Below, piece by piece: positions 7,848 through 16,616 of a stretch of DNA of 64,000 bases. The notes under the pieces were generated by a model. That model did not search any database, had not been told where the DNA came from, and saw nothing but the letters and a program-made list of their open reading frames with translations. The DNA lies in contig CM063111.1 of assembly GCA_031841125.1 (NCBI GenBank), positions 44,590,955 to 44,654,954 of the forward strand. Reading direction: 5' to 3'. Every line of letters starts with the position of its first letter. Position 1 is the first letter of the stretch. Source of the DNA: Acanthococcus lagerstroemiae (taxonomy: Eukaryota > Arthropoda > Insecta > Hemiptera > Eriococcidae). The translations under genes were made by a program, and so were the position numbers.

Positions 7848-10800
7848 TTATTATACAATATTTTTTATAGCCATATGGAAGTGTATTCATTTCATCAATT
7901 AAGTATCTTTTATCATCATAAGGAGATAGTGCAATTTTATTGATTGATATAGTATACAATTTCAGCTTTTTGGAAACAATTCCATGCACAATTTCCTTAG
8001 TTTGCTTGCTATTGAACAAACAGTTTTTGTACATTTCAAATTTCATTCTTTCTATATTCGATCTTTTAATTCCCTTACACACTTTTTTCTCTTTCGATGT
8101 GTCGTTTCTGAAGGAGTACATTTTTGATCTTAGTCCTACCCACTCTCTTATTGGGATTCCTAAGTATTCATCCTTGAATAATCCTGGAACTTTTTTGTTT
8201 ACTTGAGGCATCCAATCCATTAAATAATCTGAAGTGTCGTAATAATTTAGATTCTCTTTTATGTCCTCATAAACATCATCACATTCTATATAAACAATCA
8301 ATGAATCTGTATCAGTTCCTAATAATCTTATTTTGTCTCCATATTTCGTTTTTAAAACATTGTAGTAGAACTGGAACATTAATAATTTTGACAACTCCAG
8401 AACAACAAATCCCCCAAATATTGGTTTATTCAACTTTACTTTCTTATTTTGAATGTGAAGTAAAACAGTTTCTTCATCAAGAACAACTCTTGTTTCAAAC
8501 TCATTCTGTTTAAGAAATGAGTCTAAAGTAGTCACTATTTGTACTGTACATCTTTTTCTAACGTTCTCCATCTGTTTGCCATAGACACTATTATTGAGTA
8601 ATTTATACAGATCTTTCTCATGATCATTTTTTGCTTTTTGTCTTAAGCTTGTATTCATATCAATATATGGTTTCATCCAAGCTTTTTGTTTGAATCTTAT
8701 GTAATTATTTATACTCTTTAAAACTATACCTTGTTTCAAGCATTCTTTCAACATTCTGTAATCAATGAGATAATTATGTTTTGGGTGTAGCGTACTTATT
8801 AATTTACTCATTTTTGGTTTATTACCTATTTTTTGTTCAATCAAAATTTTTTGAAAATCTGACAATTCTGATTCTCTAGGTACATATTGTTCTGGAAGCA
8901 TGGGATAATCTTTAAATTTTTCGTGTAATTCTGAAGGAATCTCAAGATCAGCTATAAAAGTATATCCATACTCACCATTGTCATCTAGAGTAAGAATTAC
9001 ATCTTGAGTAAAGTCTGATGGTTTATAAGTCAATTTTTCAAATTTGCTTTCTAAAGATTTCTTTGCTTCGGAATTTTTTGCTTGCGCATCTTCAATTTGA
9101 TGGGCTAGCAAATTATAGTTCAAGAATTCACCTATTGGTAATGGTTGACTCAGAGCCCACCCATATAAATTATTACAATCTAAATATAGAATATAACTGA
9201 TATGCTTTTTACTATCCCAAATTCCTTTCTCTTTGGCTTTTTCTTTGCTTAATTTTATCGTTTTTCTTTCTTTCTCATCGTAAAAGTAACAATTATTAGC
9301 AAGAGCGTGTCTATGAGGAATGTTGGAAATCCCTCCTCTTATTCCTTTCTCATAAATTTCATAATTTTCTTGATCAGTAATTAGCTCAAGCGATTGTTTC
9401 GTGAATTTTAAAGAAGCACTATCTGATAAATGTGGTGCTGAAATATAATATACAGGATCTAGTCCATAATGTTTATAACACATTTCCCTAAAATTATCAA
9501 AAATATCTTTTGTGAGAATTGTATCTAGTTTCAAGTATAAATCATGATAATCTCCAAAATTTTTACATCCAAAATATTTGTAAACTTTTTTTGCTTTTGA
9601 TAAATCGTCATCAGATATATGTTTATTATTTAACATCGAATACCACGCCTTTTTATCTAATGGTAATTGCTCAGAGAATTTATCATAAGTACTAACCCAG
9701 TCATAAGGATAAATCCCCTTCTGTAAAACCAAATGTAGGTCTTCTTTTTTAAATTCTCTCAATATATTTTGAAATTTATTATAATTAATCGGTTTTGTCA
9801 ATTCAGAATCACAAATTTCACATTTTGCTGCATATTTTAAAATGCCATTCTCATTTATTGGTAAAAATTGTCCTTTCCTAATTTTCTGTACTTTTTTACA
9901 CCTAGCACAAAAACAGTCATTCACTTCTGCTAGATTTTTTACTGCTTGATCTAAACTAATTCCTACAAAATTTAATGTGTCAATAAATCTAAATTCCATT
10001 TCTATAGGTATTTTATCTCCTTTCCTACTTATTTTCAGTTTTTCTCCTTGACAAGAGGAACATTTTTTTAATATTTTGTCCCAATATTTTCTTTTACAAG
10101 TGCAGCAATAAGTGGAATCTCGTTTTACTTCACAATGATCTATCACCACCTTTTTGGAAAATGTTTTATAATTTTCACAATTTTCTGCAATAATTTTCAC
10201 ATCATGTTTCTCAGAAGGCTTCCTCTCGTTCCCACTAAATAATTTTAACAACCATTGTAAAAATATTTTGGAATCGTATTTTAAATTATGAATCAAAATT
10301 GGAATGAATCTTGGCATTCTTAAATGCGAGTTGCACTCTCCACAGGCTACACCACGAAATTTTCCTGTATAATGATCATGATCTCTAACTTTTTCATTTT
10401 CTGCAAGAATCTTGTTACATAAATGACAGTGAGAAGTTTCTTTGAATTTGATATCTTCATCTTGTCCCCAAATCATTGGCTTATTAATTCTTCTTATCTT
10501 GTTGTATGCGCGAGCATGTTCTATTAACCAAGAATTGAATTGATTCATCAAGTTTTGTACATTCGAGTCTCTAACCAGCTGTGTTCCTTGTTGGTCAGAA
10601 TAGAAACAAAAACTGTTAGCAATATGTTTCTGGAGATATTTTGTTGATTTAGTTTCTTTTTGCATTTTTTCCAATAGACATTCAAAATCCAACGTCACTG
10701 TGTATGGATGATATTGTTCTGCCCCATTTGTGCAATATTTTCGAAATTTCTTCTCTTCATTTGGCATTTCTATATTTTGCTCATCATTTATACAATTTTT

Positions 10801-12174
10801 TAAATGTTCCTCATATTTTAATTTATCTTTAAATCTTTTATGGCATTTCATACAAATTTCTACATGATGTGTATATTTATGTATTTTTCCTTTTAATAGA
10901 GCACTCAAGTTTTTTATCCCAACAATATGATCCTTATACTGTAGTAAATTTACATGGTTTTCACTACTAATTGGTTTATAAATTAAAGAAAATTGACCAA
11001 TACCCTCTTCATCTTCCTCATACTTATAAATATTGATAGATACACCTAGAAATTTTTCATATTTTTTAATATTTTCTGGAATTAAATTAACTGGATATTC
11101 CATTTTCAGTTCTTCATATTTCGTGATATCATAATTTGAAACTCGATCTACATGATTTGTAACTGAATTCAAAACACTTTCCAACGCATATTCAAAGCAT
11201 CTAAGATCTTCTTGCTTGAGACACTTAAAATTTCTATTTTGAATATTTTTCACATTAATACAACACTTTTTTGATTGAATAAATTTGGGTAATTGAATAT
11301 AAGTCCCACCACGTAAAGGGTCATTTTTATCAGATTGAATATTTATTTCAATAACTTGATCAAATTTATATTTAGTATTTTGAGCAGTATAACTCTCATA
11401 CTTTTGTATAACTTCATTTTTTGCTGAGATTAATGCACTTTCAATTGCATTCGAATCTACTATAATATGATGCTTTGATCGAAAATATGCCTCTTTATCA
11501 CCTATTTTATCTCCAGTTGTGTGATCTATTTCTATATAGTTTACAACTGCTATTAATCCTATGTTTATTGCCTTTTTCTTTTTCATCTCACTTTTAAGCT
11601 TTCTACCAAGAAGTTCTGTAATTTTGTCTAAATAAATTCTTAAATCATATTTTGCAGGTTCGTATACTATAGAGAATTGATTTACCATATTTTTCCAACA
11701 CCCATCTATCTTTCTCACACTAGGACGAACTATAGGCTCATCAAAACTATCATCATCAAAATTAAATTCTTGGAGATACTTTACATTTTGAGATTGTAAG
11801 AATTTTTCAATTATTTTAGCTCTAGTTAAATTTTTGTTTCTTTCTCCAACTTTTTTAATGAGTTCTTTTTTCGTTAATTTATTCAGAATCTCTCTCTCAA
11901 AATTCGAACTCTGTCTCTGTATCTTGTCTCTAATTTCCAATAATTCAGATTTTTTCAACTTAGATACACCTTTCACTCCACAATTTCGCAAATCATTTCT
12001 TAAATCTTTTGCTGTTGTTGTTGTCCTTCCATGCTTAGATCTGACATGTCTAGCATAATTTTTGTATGTAATTTTTTTATTACACTCTATACACATTCTC
12101 GGTGCATATTTTTTATTTATCATTTCCATTTTATTATATATAATACTACTATTTATTCTTTTAACGTAATTCAA
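7834..12174 (-). CDS. Protein-primed family B DNA polymerase
   Basis: Replicates the linear element from its protein-linked ends. Seen in 1,446 residues: an N-terminal C2H2 zinc finger (C-x2-C...H-x4-H, about 27-48), Exo I LDFE (about 493), an HNH/zinc-like CHLCNK...DHDHYTGKFRG...CGEC insert (about 585-617), Exo II HNLKYDSK (about 631), the LYLDCNNLYGWALSQP motif A (about 996), KLLNNSVYGKQ motif B (about 1,192) and GTDTDSL motif C (about 1,287). Two extra CxxC pairs lie at about 685-715 and 755-795. The longest frame starts at 12,174. The methionine at 12,129 is the more likely start, because it is preceded by ATTATATATAATAAA and reads ATGGAAATG like two neighbouring genes. The frame is intact. 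Confidence 0.95.
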   Translation of the reverse strand: MNYVKRINSSIIYNKMEMINKKYAPRMCIECNKKITYKNYARHVRSKHGRTTTTAKDLRNDLRNCGVKGVSKLKKSELLEIRDKIQRQSSNFEREILNKLTKKELIKKVGERNKNLTRAKIIEKFLQSQNVKYLQEFNFDDDSFDEPIVRPSVRKIDGCWKNMVNQFSIVYEPAKYDLRIYLDKITELLGRKLKSEMKKKKAINIGLIAVVNYIEIDHTTGDKIGDKEAYFRSKHHIIVDSNAIESALISAKNEVIQKYESYTAQNTKYKFDQVIEINIQSDKNDPLRGGTYIQLPKFIQSKKCCINVKNIQNRNFKCLKQEDLRCFEYALESVLNSVTNHVDRVSNYDITKYEELKMEYPVNLIPENIKKYEKFLGVSINIYKYEEDEEGIGQFSLIYKPISSENHVNLLQYKDHIVGIKNLSALLKGKIHKYTHHVEICMKCHKRFKDKLKYEEHLKNCINDEQNIEMPNEEKKFRKYCTNGAEQYHPYTVTLDFECLLEKMQKETKSTKYLQKHIANSFCFYSDQQGTQLVRDSNVQNLMNQFNSWLIEHARAYNKIRRINKPMIWGQDEDIKFKETSHCHLCNKILAENEKVRDHDHYTGKFRGVACGECNSHLRMPRFIPILIHNLKYDSKIFLQWLLKLFSGNERKPSEKHDVKIIAENCENYKTFSKKVVIDHCEVKRDSTYCCTCKRKYWDKILKKCSSCQGEKLKISRKGDKIPIEMEFRFIDTLNFVGISLDQAVKNLAEVNDCFCARCKKVQKIRKGQFLPINENGILKYAAKCEICDSELTKPINYNKFQNILREFKKEDLHLVLQKGIYPYDWVSTYDKFSEQLPLDKKAWYSMLNNKHISDDDLSKAKKVYKYFGCKNFGDYHDLYLKLDTILTKDIFDNFREMCYKHYGLDPVYYISAPHLSDSASLKFTKQSLELITDQENYEIYEKGIRGGISNIPHRHALANNCYFYDEKERKTIKLSKEKAKEKGIWDSKKHISYILYLDCNNLYGWALSQPLPIGEFLNYNLLAHQIEDAQAKNSEAKKSLESKFEKLTYKPSDFTQDVILTLDDNGEYGYTFIADLEIPSELHEKFKDYPMLPEQYVPRESELSDFQKILIEQKIGNKPKMSKLISTLHPKHNYLIDYRMLKECLKQGIVLKSINNYIRFKQKAWMKPYIDMNTSLRQKAKNDHEKDLYKLLNNSVYGKQMENVRKRCTVQIVTTLDSFLKQNEFETRVVLDEETVLLHIQNKKVKLNKPIFGGFVVLELSKLLMFQFYYNVLKTKYGDKIRLLGTDTDSLIVYIECDDVYEDIKENLNYYDTSDYLMDWMPQVNKKVPGLFKDEYLGIPIREWVGLRSKMYSFRNDTSKEKKVCKGIKRSNIERMKFEMYKNCLFNSKQTKEIVHGIVSKKLKLYTISINKIALSPYDDKRYLIDEMNTLPYGYKKYCIINETN
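12130..12150 (-). promoter_or_regulatory. Putative early-type start motif, DNA polymerase
   Basis: Minus strand TATTATATATAATAAA followed by ATGGAAATGA. The same arrangement (TATA-rich string then ATGGAAATGA) is found before the repeat-borne gene and the small gene at 13,023-13,439. This supports a start at 12,129 and suggests shared regulation. Confidence 0.5.
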
Positions 12175-13022
12175 TTTTTTATTTATCGTATTTCTTCATT
12201 ACACGCTAATTTATGCACGAAAACAACCAAATAATTAACAAGGTTAGCGCAATCAATTAAATGATAACACCATCATGGCATTGAAAAAAATTATACATGA
12301 ATCGAATCTATACGGCGATGATAATTTATTCATAAATATGAGAGTGCTATGTTTGCATTTTCAAACTCATATGTAATGTTGGTTACGGGCTTCGTAAGTA
12401 TATATACAAATTTTAAATAACACTCTATCGGAGCTAGGAGCTGTACATTAGGCTTCCTCCCCATATTAGACGGAAGTGCTAAAGAGGGGAAAGGTCCGTA
12501 CACCTCACCTAGGCTAGTTCCCCTCGGGATAACAAACTGTAACCGTGACTGAACAGCAGCGTCACGGCGGCAAATCAAAAGTGTTATCTCGGGGTCGACG
12601 ATGTCGAGTTACTAAGTCTCTGTAATCAGCGCTGATTAGGTAGTAACATTCAATGCAAAATAAATAAAAAAAAAACGCTGTACTAGATCTCTGACGTACT
12701 CCGATGGCGCGGGTGCACACGCGTCGCTGGGTGCTTGGAGGTCGAACTACAGAAAAAAAAAAAAAAAAAAAAGATAACACCGGGTTTAGACTCGCGTACT
12801 CTGAGCTGATATGAAGCCGGCCATATCAGTCTCGGATGCGTGAATCGACGGCCTTGGTGGAAAAAAAAAAAAAAAACTCTCAGAGTTTCCACAGCCTCCC
12901 GCGGACAAAAAAAAATGCAAATAAAAATTCAGAGCGTTCGCGGGGGGCAGTGGTTTTGCAAAATTTTCTCGTGAGTTTTTTCGCATTTTCCAAGGGATTT
13001 CAAATAATTTTTGTTTGAAATG
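12175..13022. promoter_or_regulatory. GC-richer structured noncoding block in the Polinton
   Basis: About 850 bp between the polymerase and the small gene without a convincing ORF. It is distinctly GC-richer than the rest of the element between about 12,420 and 12,960. Hairpins seen: CCGTGAC (12,543-12,549) with GTCACGG (12,561-12,567); a perfect 16 bp palindrome TAATCAGCGCTGATTA (12,623-12,638) flanked by GTTACTA (12,608) and TAGTAAC (12,641); CTGATATG (12,806-12,813) with CATATCAG (12,822-12,829). Four long A runs punctuate it (12,666; 12,752; 12,860; 12,907). It could be a promoter/replication region, a structured RNA, or a captured sequence. Confidence 0.5.
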
Positions 13023-13439
13023 TTAATAATCTATATTTTCTATTTCTCCATTTTTAAATGTAATATTTTTTTTAGTTATTTTTTTTAAAAGTATTAGCAT
13101 TTTAATTTTTTTTATATCTTCTTTACTTTTTCCCGTTCTAATAGCAAATGTTTCTATCATTGTATCATTAATATTTTTTCTTGAAATATTTTGATTTTCT
13201 TTTCGTTCTTTAGATTTAAATGTCTTTCTAATATCTTCTACAAATTCTTTCTCGCCTTTTTTTTCTAAATCTTTATAAAATTCTTTAATTTTATTTTCAG
13301 GAATAAAGTCATAAACAATATTTTCCATAAATTTATATAGATCTGTTTCCAAATAAATATTAATATATTTAAAACATTTAAGGAATTCAATGTTTTTTAA
13401 TTCGCAATGATAATTTTTAAAAGTGTTATTCATTTCCAT
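13023..13439 (-). CDS. Small lysine-rich Polinton protein, unknown
   Basis: The open frame begins at 13,478, but the start at 13,439 (138 residues, MEMNNTFKNY...) is preferred because it carries the ATGGAAATGA context and AT-rich leader of the other replication-side genes. The 13 extra residues overlap the terminal repeat. The protein is Lys/Ile-rich and helical (KKGEKEFVEDIRKTF at about 73-87), without Cys-rich, membrane or enzymatic motifs. I do not recognise it. Position next to the repeat-borne gene suggests an accessory or early role. Confidence 0.6.
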   Translation of the reverse strand: MEMNNTFKNYHCELKNIEFLKCFKYINIYLETDLYKFMENIVYDFIPENKIKEFYKDLEKKGEKEFVEDIRKTFKSKERKENQNISRKNINDTMIETFAIRTGKSKEDIKKIKMLILLKKITKKNITFKNGEIENIDY

Positions 13440-13442
13440 TTT

Positions 13443-14168
13443 TATTATTTTTATATGAAAAATCATATAAAAATACATTATTCATTTTCTTGAACTAATG
13501 TGGTTATGAAAGGTTTACTATTTTCAGCTTTCCATTTTTCAGAATCATTAAACATAGCTTCAACAATTTTTGAGACTTCTTTATCTCTACCTACACATAA
13601 AGAGTTCAAATTAGATTCTGTTGGAACAATATAATTTTCAATACAACATGCTCTACTCTTTTTTAAAGAACCTACTACGTTTGATACAAAAGTAGGACAG
13701 AACACAAGCATAGAATACCATAAATCTGACATTACACCTCGTGTTTTACTATAAACTGTTTTAAATTCTTTTCTAAACTTTAATAAATTCTTATCAAATT
13801 CTACCTGAAATACACCTCTAGCTGTAAGTTGGATTGGTTCTTTATGTAGTGGATGATTCTTTTCATCTAGAAACACTAAGAGATACTTACGTGCTGAAAT
13901 ATAGTCTGTATCTCCTTTTACCCAATAACCAGCAAAAGAGTAATCATTTCGAGAAAGTCTGATAAGTTTAAGTTGGCGTCTAATGATTAAAATACGATTT
14001 TTATCAATAATCCTACCTTGAATTGATCCATCTCGAGTCTCAATTGTGTGCGGTTTTGTATTTACAAAATGTTCTACACAGCTGGCATCTGAACATGACT
14101 CGTTGCAACTTTTTCTCCACTCACAAGACATCAAATTTTCATTAGACATCCAGAGGCCTACAGGTTCT
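13443..14168 (-). repeat. Right terminal inverted repeat of the Polinton (part pairing with the window)
   Basis: Inverted copy of 1-726. The repeat continues outward past 14,168, but its partner is outside the window, so the outer end cannot be fixed by comparison. An 18 bp palindrome (about 13,452-13,471, TATATGA/TCATATA) sits just inside the inner boundary and is present in both copies. Confidence 0.95.
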
Positions 14169-14263
14169 TGATTAATCACTTTCACTGATGGTATCTTTTT
14201 AGATACACAGTGTGTAGAGTCATCAAAATTAAAGTTATTGCTTTTACTTTCAATCATTTCCAT
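13478..14263 (-). CDS. Terminal-repeat-borne Polinton protein, intact copy
   Basis: 261 residues, lying almost wholly inside the right inverted repeat and so present twice per element. It starts at 14,263 (ATGGAAATGATTG) after ATATTATATATTATAAA. It has an N-terminal cysteine cluster (C48, C54, C58, C63 in the region MSCEWRKSCNESCSDASC), a basic RRQLKLIRLSR stretch (about 96-106) and a conserved-looking block GYWVKGDTDYISARKYLLVF (about 112-131). I believe similar proteins occur in other insect Polintons, but cannot confirm this. Function is unknown. Its conservation between repeat copies could reflect gene conversion during replication. Confidence 0.75.
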   Translation of the reverse strand: MEMIESKSNNFNFDDSTHCVSKKIPSVKVINQEPVGLWMSNENLMSCEWRKSCNESCSDASCVEHFVNTKPHTIETRDGSIQGRIIDKNRILIIRRQLKLIRLSRNDYSFAGYWVKGDTDYISARKYLLVFLDEKNHPLHKEPIQLTARGVFQVEFDKNLLKFRKEFKTVYSKTRGVMSDLWYSMLVFCPTFVSNVVGSLKKSRACCIENYIVPTESNLNSLCVGRDKEVSKIVEAMFNDSEKWKAENSKPFITTLVQENE

Positions 14264-14280
14264 TTTATAATATATAATAT
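14264..14280 (-). promoter_or_regulatory. Putative early-type start motif, repeat-borne gene
   Basis: Minus strand ATATTATATATTATAAA abuts ATGGAAATGA, matching the polymerase leader. It is probably duplicated in the left repeat outside the window. Confidence 0.5.
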
Positions 14281-14540
14281 TTTTATTTTTTTTTTTAAAC
14301 TAGGTTATCAATTTTCGATTTTTATTTTTTTATTATTTTTAAATTTTTTTTATTATTTTTTTTTATTTATTTTTTTTATTATTTTTTTTTTAAACTAGGT
14401 TATCAATATCAATTTTCGATTTTTTTTTAATTATTTTTTTTAGTATTAAGATTTCAAACCAAAATCACTTGAAATCCAAGTTAGAAAAAAAAAAGTGGTC
14501 TGATAAAAAAAATGGAAACTCGACCACTTTATATTACAAT
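14281..14540. repeat. AT-rich outer part of the Polinton terminal repeat
   Basis: Low-complexity T-rich DNA with a duplicated block AACTAGGTTATCAAT (14,299 and 14,393) followed each time by TTTTCGATTTTT. AAAGTGGTC (14,492) and GACCACTTT (14,522) form an inverted pair. No gene. It is a likely terminal region of the element, but the outermost base is not determined. Confidence 0.55.
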
Positions 14541-14970
14541 ATCAATTCTTTTAACACCAACACAAAAATGTGAACTTGGTTACAGAGAACAGAACTTACA
14601 CAAATGTGTTTTCAACAGCGAATGTACAAAAATGTGTTTTCAACATCGAATGTACAAAAATGTGAACTCGATTCAGAGAGAACAATACTTACACAGAAAT
14701 ATGAACTCGGTCTAGGATTGTACAGAACTTACACAGAAAAATGTTTTCAACAGTGAATGCTCAGAAATGTGAACTCGAGCCAGAGAGAACAGAATTCACT
14801 CAGAAAAATGTTTTCAACAGAAAATTTACAGAAATGTGAACTTGGTCCAGAGAGAACAGAATTCACTCAGAAAAATGTTTTCAACAGAAAATTTACAGAA
14901 ATGTGAACTTGGTTTAGGATTGCACAGAACTTGCACAGAAATGTGAACTCGGTCTAGGATCGTACCTTTC
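14541..14970. repeat. Minisatellite, 67 bp unit with shorter derivatives
   Basis: Units share CAGAAAAATGTTTTCAACAG and AATGTGAACT(T/C)GGTC. Two adjacent 67 bp units at about 14,774-14,907 are nearly identical, while flanking units are shorter. Polinton terminal repeats often contain subterminal tandem repeats, so this may belong to the element or be host satellite DNA. Confidence 0.75.
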
Positions 14971-14989
14971 TATACTACTATTATATTTC

Positions 14990-15232
14990 TTTTAAGGATT
15001 CTAGTGTCCATGTTGGAGTGTGAGTGAACTTGGTAATATTCTGTTTTAGGGTGTGCCAATCCAATTTTTTGTTTATGTTGTCCACAGCGCTTTCGGCCGT
15101 CACGCCATCTTCAGAGGAGAGAGGAGATCTCCACTGAAGATGGCGTAACAGCCGAAGGTGCTGTGGACAACAGAGACAAAAAAAAAGTGAATTGGCGCAC
15201 CCTAAAAACGGAATATTTTTTTTAGGAGTCGA
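14990..15232. mobile_element. Foldback element copy, internally deleted
   Basis: Two inverted arms meet almost head to head: 15,040-15,120 (TAGGGTGTGCCAATCC...CACGCCATCTTCAG) and 15,128-15,222 (CTCCACTGAAGATGGCGTAA...GAATTGGCGCACCCTA). The same arms, with a 304 bp loop, occur at 29,770-30,312. The left flank phrase (AGTGTCCATGTTG...GTGAACTTGGTAA) is also shared. Confidence 0.75.
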
Positions 15233-15240
15233 AAACACAA

Positions 15241-15460
15241 AGGCAGCAAGTTACCTTTCGTTCATGATAGAGGTGCTGAGCTGCAAACCGAACCATATTA
15301 CTCTCGCTGCGAATGTCTTGAGGATAAACACTCACGTCATGTTTAACTCAGCGCGCCTTACTTTTTAAGTGACTGGGTCTTTCAGTTTATCTGTTCGTCT
15401 ACCTGCCTGTTTTCTCTCCATCTACCTGCTGGTCACTCCAGCTGGATAGCTGCGATGCGT
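15241..15460. other. No feature recognised
   Basis: Ordinary noncoding sequence with no ORF, repeat or RNA gene that I can support. Confidence 0.5.
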
Positions 15461-15517
<57 letters not shown>

Positions 15518-15530
15518 ATTTATCTCTCTC
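15461..15530. repeat. Microsatellite (CT)n followed by (CTAT)n
   Basis: About 20 uninterrupted CT/TC dinucleotides at 15,463-15,504, then TATC repeats to about 15,520 and a short CTCTCTCTCG tail. Confidence 0.95.
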
Positions 15531-16143
15531 GCTTACTTATTTTTCTGCAAACCTATCTGCCTGACTAATAAGCTGCGTTCTTTGGCTTGGATCGTAGATC
15601 GTAGAGTTGTTTTCCTGACGAATGATAGCGGGGACTTTGTTCCCAGATTCTTAAAAGTATCATTCAGACTTCGCTGAGAGTAGTTAACATTCCTTCAGAC
15701 GGATTAAGACTGCATTAGAAGTCATTGAGAGTCTGATAAGGCCATTCGAATTCTGTAGTGACTCGCTAAGGATCAGTTACATGCATCGTTATGCCTCGGA
15801 ATTCATTAGGCCATTCAGACTCTTCTAAAGAGCATTCAAAATCGGAAATAAGTTCCCTGTGATTACCTTTGAGAAGTTTCAAGGAGTCATCAGCATTATA
15901 TGAAATTCAGGTAGACTCTCACAGGACACATTAAAACTGGTTTGATTTTTCTCAGGGCTGTTGAAACTCATGCAAACTTCAAGACTCCTTGAGACATCTT
16001 TGGGGCTAGATTTTAAAGTATTGATGAACCTGGTGTAATGCTGGTACTACCAGTGAAAGACATAGTCATTGGGACCAGGCGGTGCTAGTATCACAACAAC
16101 TAAAACAGCCTTACATCGTGCGTATGTGACTTCTGAGAGGATG
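15531..16143. other. Noncoding, degenerate CATTCAGACT-like words
   Basis: No coding signal. Short words such as CATTCAGACT, GGCCATTC and AAGTCATT-GAG recur irregularly (15,662; 15,739; 15,810), suggesting an old decayed tandem array. No other feature seen. Confidence 0.4.
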
Positions 16144-16151
16144 ATCGAATA

Positions 16152-16608
16152 CAGGGGCGGATCCAGATGGGAGGCCGGGCCGGCCAGGCCTGCCCAGAAA
16201 TCAATTGGCCTGCCCAGTTTTTTTAGGCGACAATCGAAGAGAAGAGAGAAAAGACATGATGATACATGAACAAAGAATAATTATTTATAAACAATAACGT
16301 TACGAGTATATGTACGTATACGTACTACGTACTATGCAATCAAAGTATTAAATTGCCTCAGCTGTACAGCTATCAGCTTTCCAGTTTTGACTGTAATAAC
16401 CTTAAAAATAGAAGAATTGTATTATTTCAATTTTTCCCCCTCCTTACATGTGGAGCTCTGTTGTTTCTTTTTATTTTCTGCAATAGATATATTTTTATTA
16501 ATAAAGCAATTTTTTGAGAAAAAAAAGTTCCAACGTTTCCTGACCTCCCTTCCTATTCTTTGGCCTTCAACTGGCCTGCCCTATATAAAATTCTTAATTC
16601 CGCCCATG
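16152..16608. mobile_element. Nonautonomous hAT transposon (MITE), 457 bp
   Basis: Ends CAGGGGCGGATCC... and (reverse complement) CATGGGCGGAATT... are typical hAT termini. The element is flanked by a perfect 8 bp target duplication ATCGAATA (16,144-16,151 and 16,609-16,616). No transposase ORF inside; GGCCTGCCC words near both ends belong to the terminal repeats. Confidence 0.9.
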
Positions 16609-16616
16609 ATCGAATA

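Larger units (their letters stand above)
1..14540 (-). mobile_element. Polinton/Maverick (polintovirus-like) element, left end cut by window
   Basis: Seen: a long terminal inverted repeat encloses a one-strand cluster with DNA polymerase B, packaging ATPase, retroviral-type integrase, cysteine protease, penton and double jelly-roll capsid genes. Known: this set defines Polintons/Mavericks and the related adintoviruses, which combine self-synthesising transposition with virion genes. The left boundary lies before base 1. The right boundary is not resolved, because only the inner 726 bp of the repeat can be compared; I place it near the AT-rich tract ending about 14,540, but it could run through the minisatellite to about 14,970. 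The element is young by repeat identity, yet carries a split capsid gene and a protease frame without an ATG. Confidence 0.95.

Noticed and set aside
12562..12986. Small frames with poly-Phe runs in the Polinton noncoding block
   Set aside because: They depend on A/T homopolymers and have no shared domain; overlapping alternative frames are equally open.
14990..15232. CRISPR-like or operon regulatory repeats
   Set aside because: The repeats are inverted arms of a foldback element in an intron-containing eukaryotic genome; no spacer-repeat periodicity.
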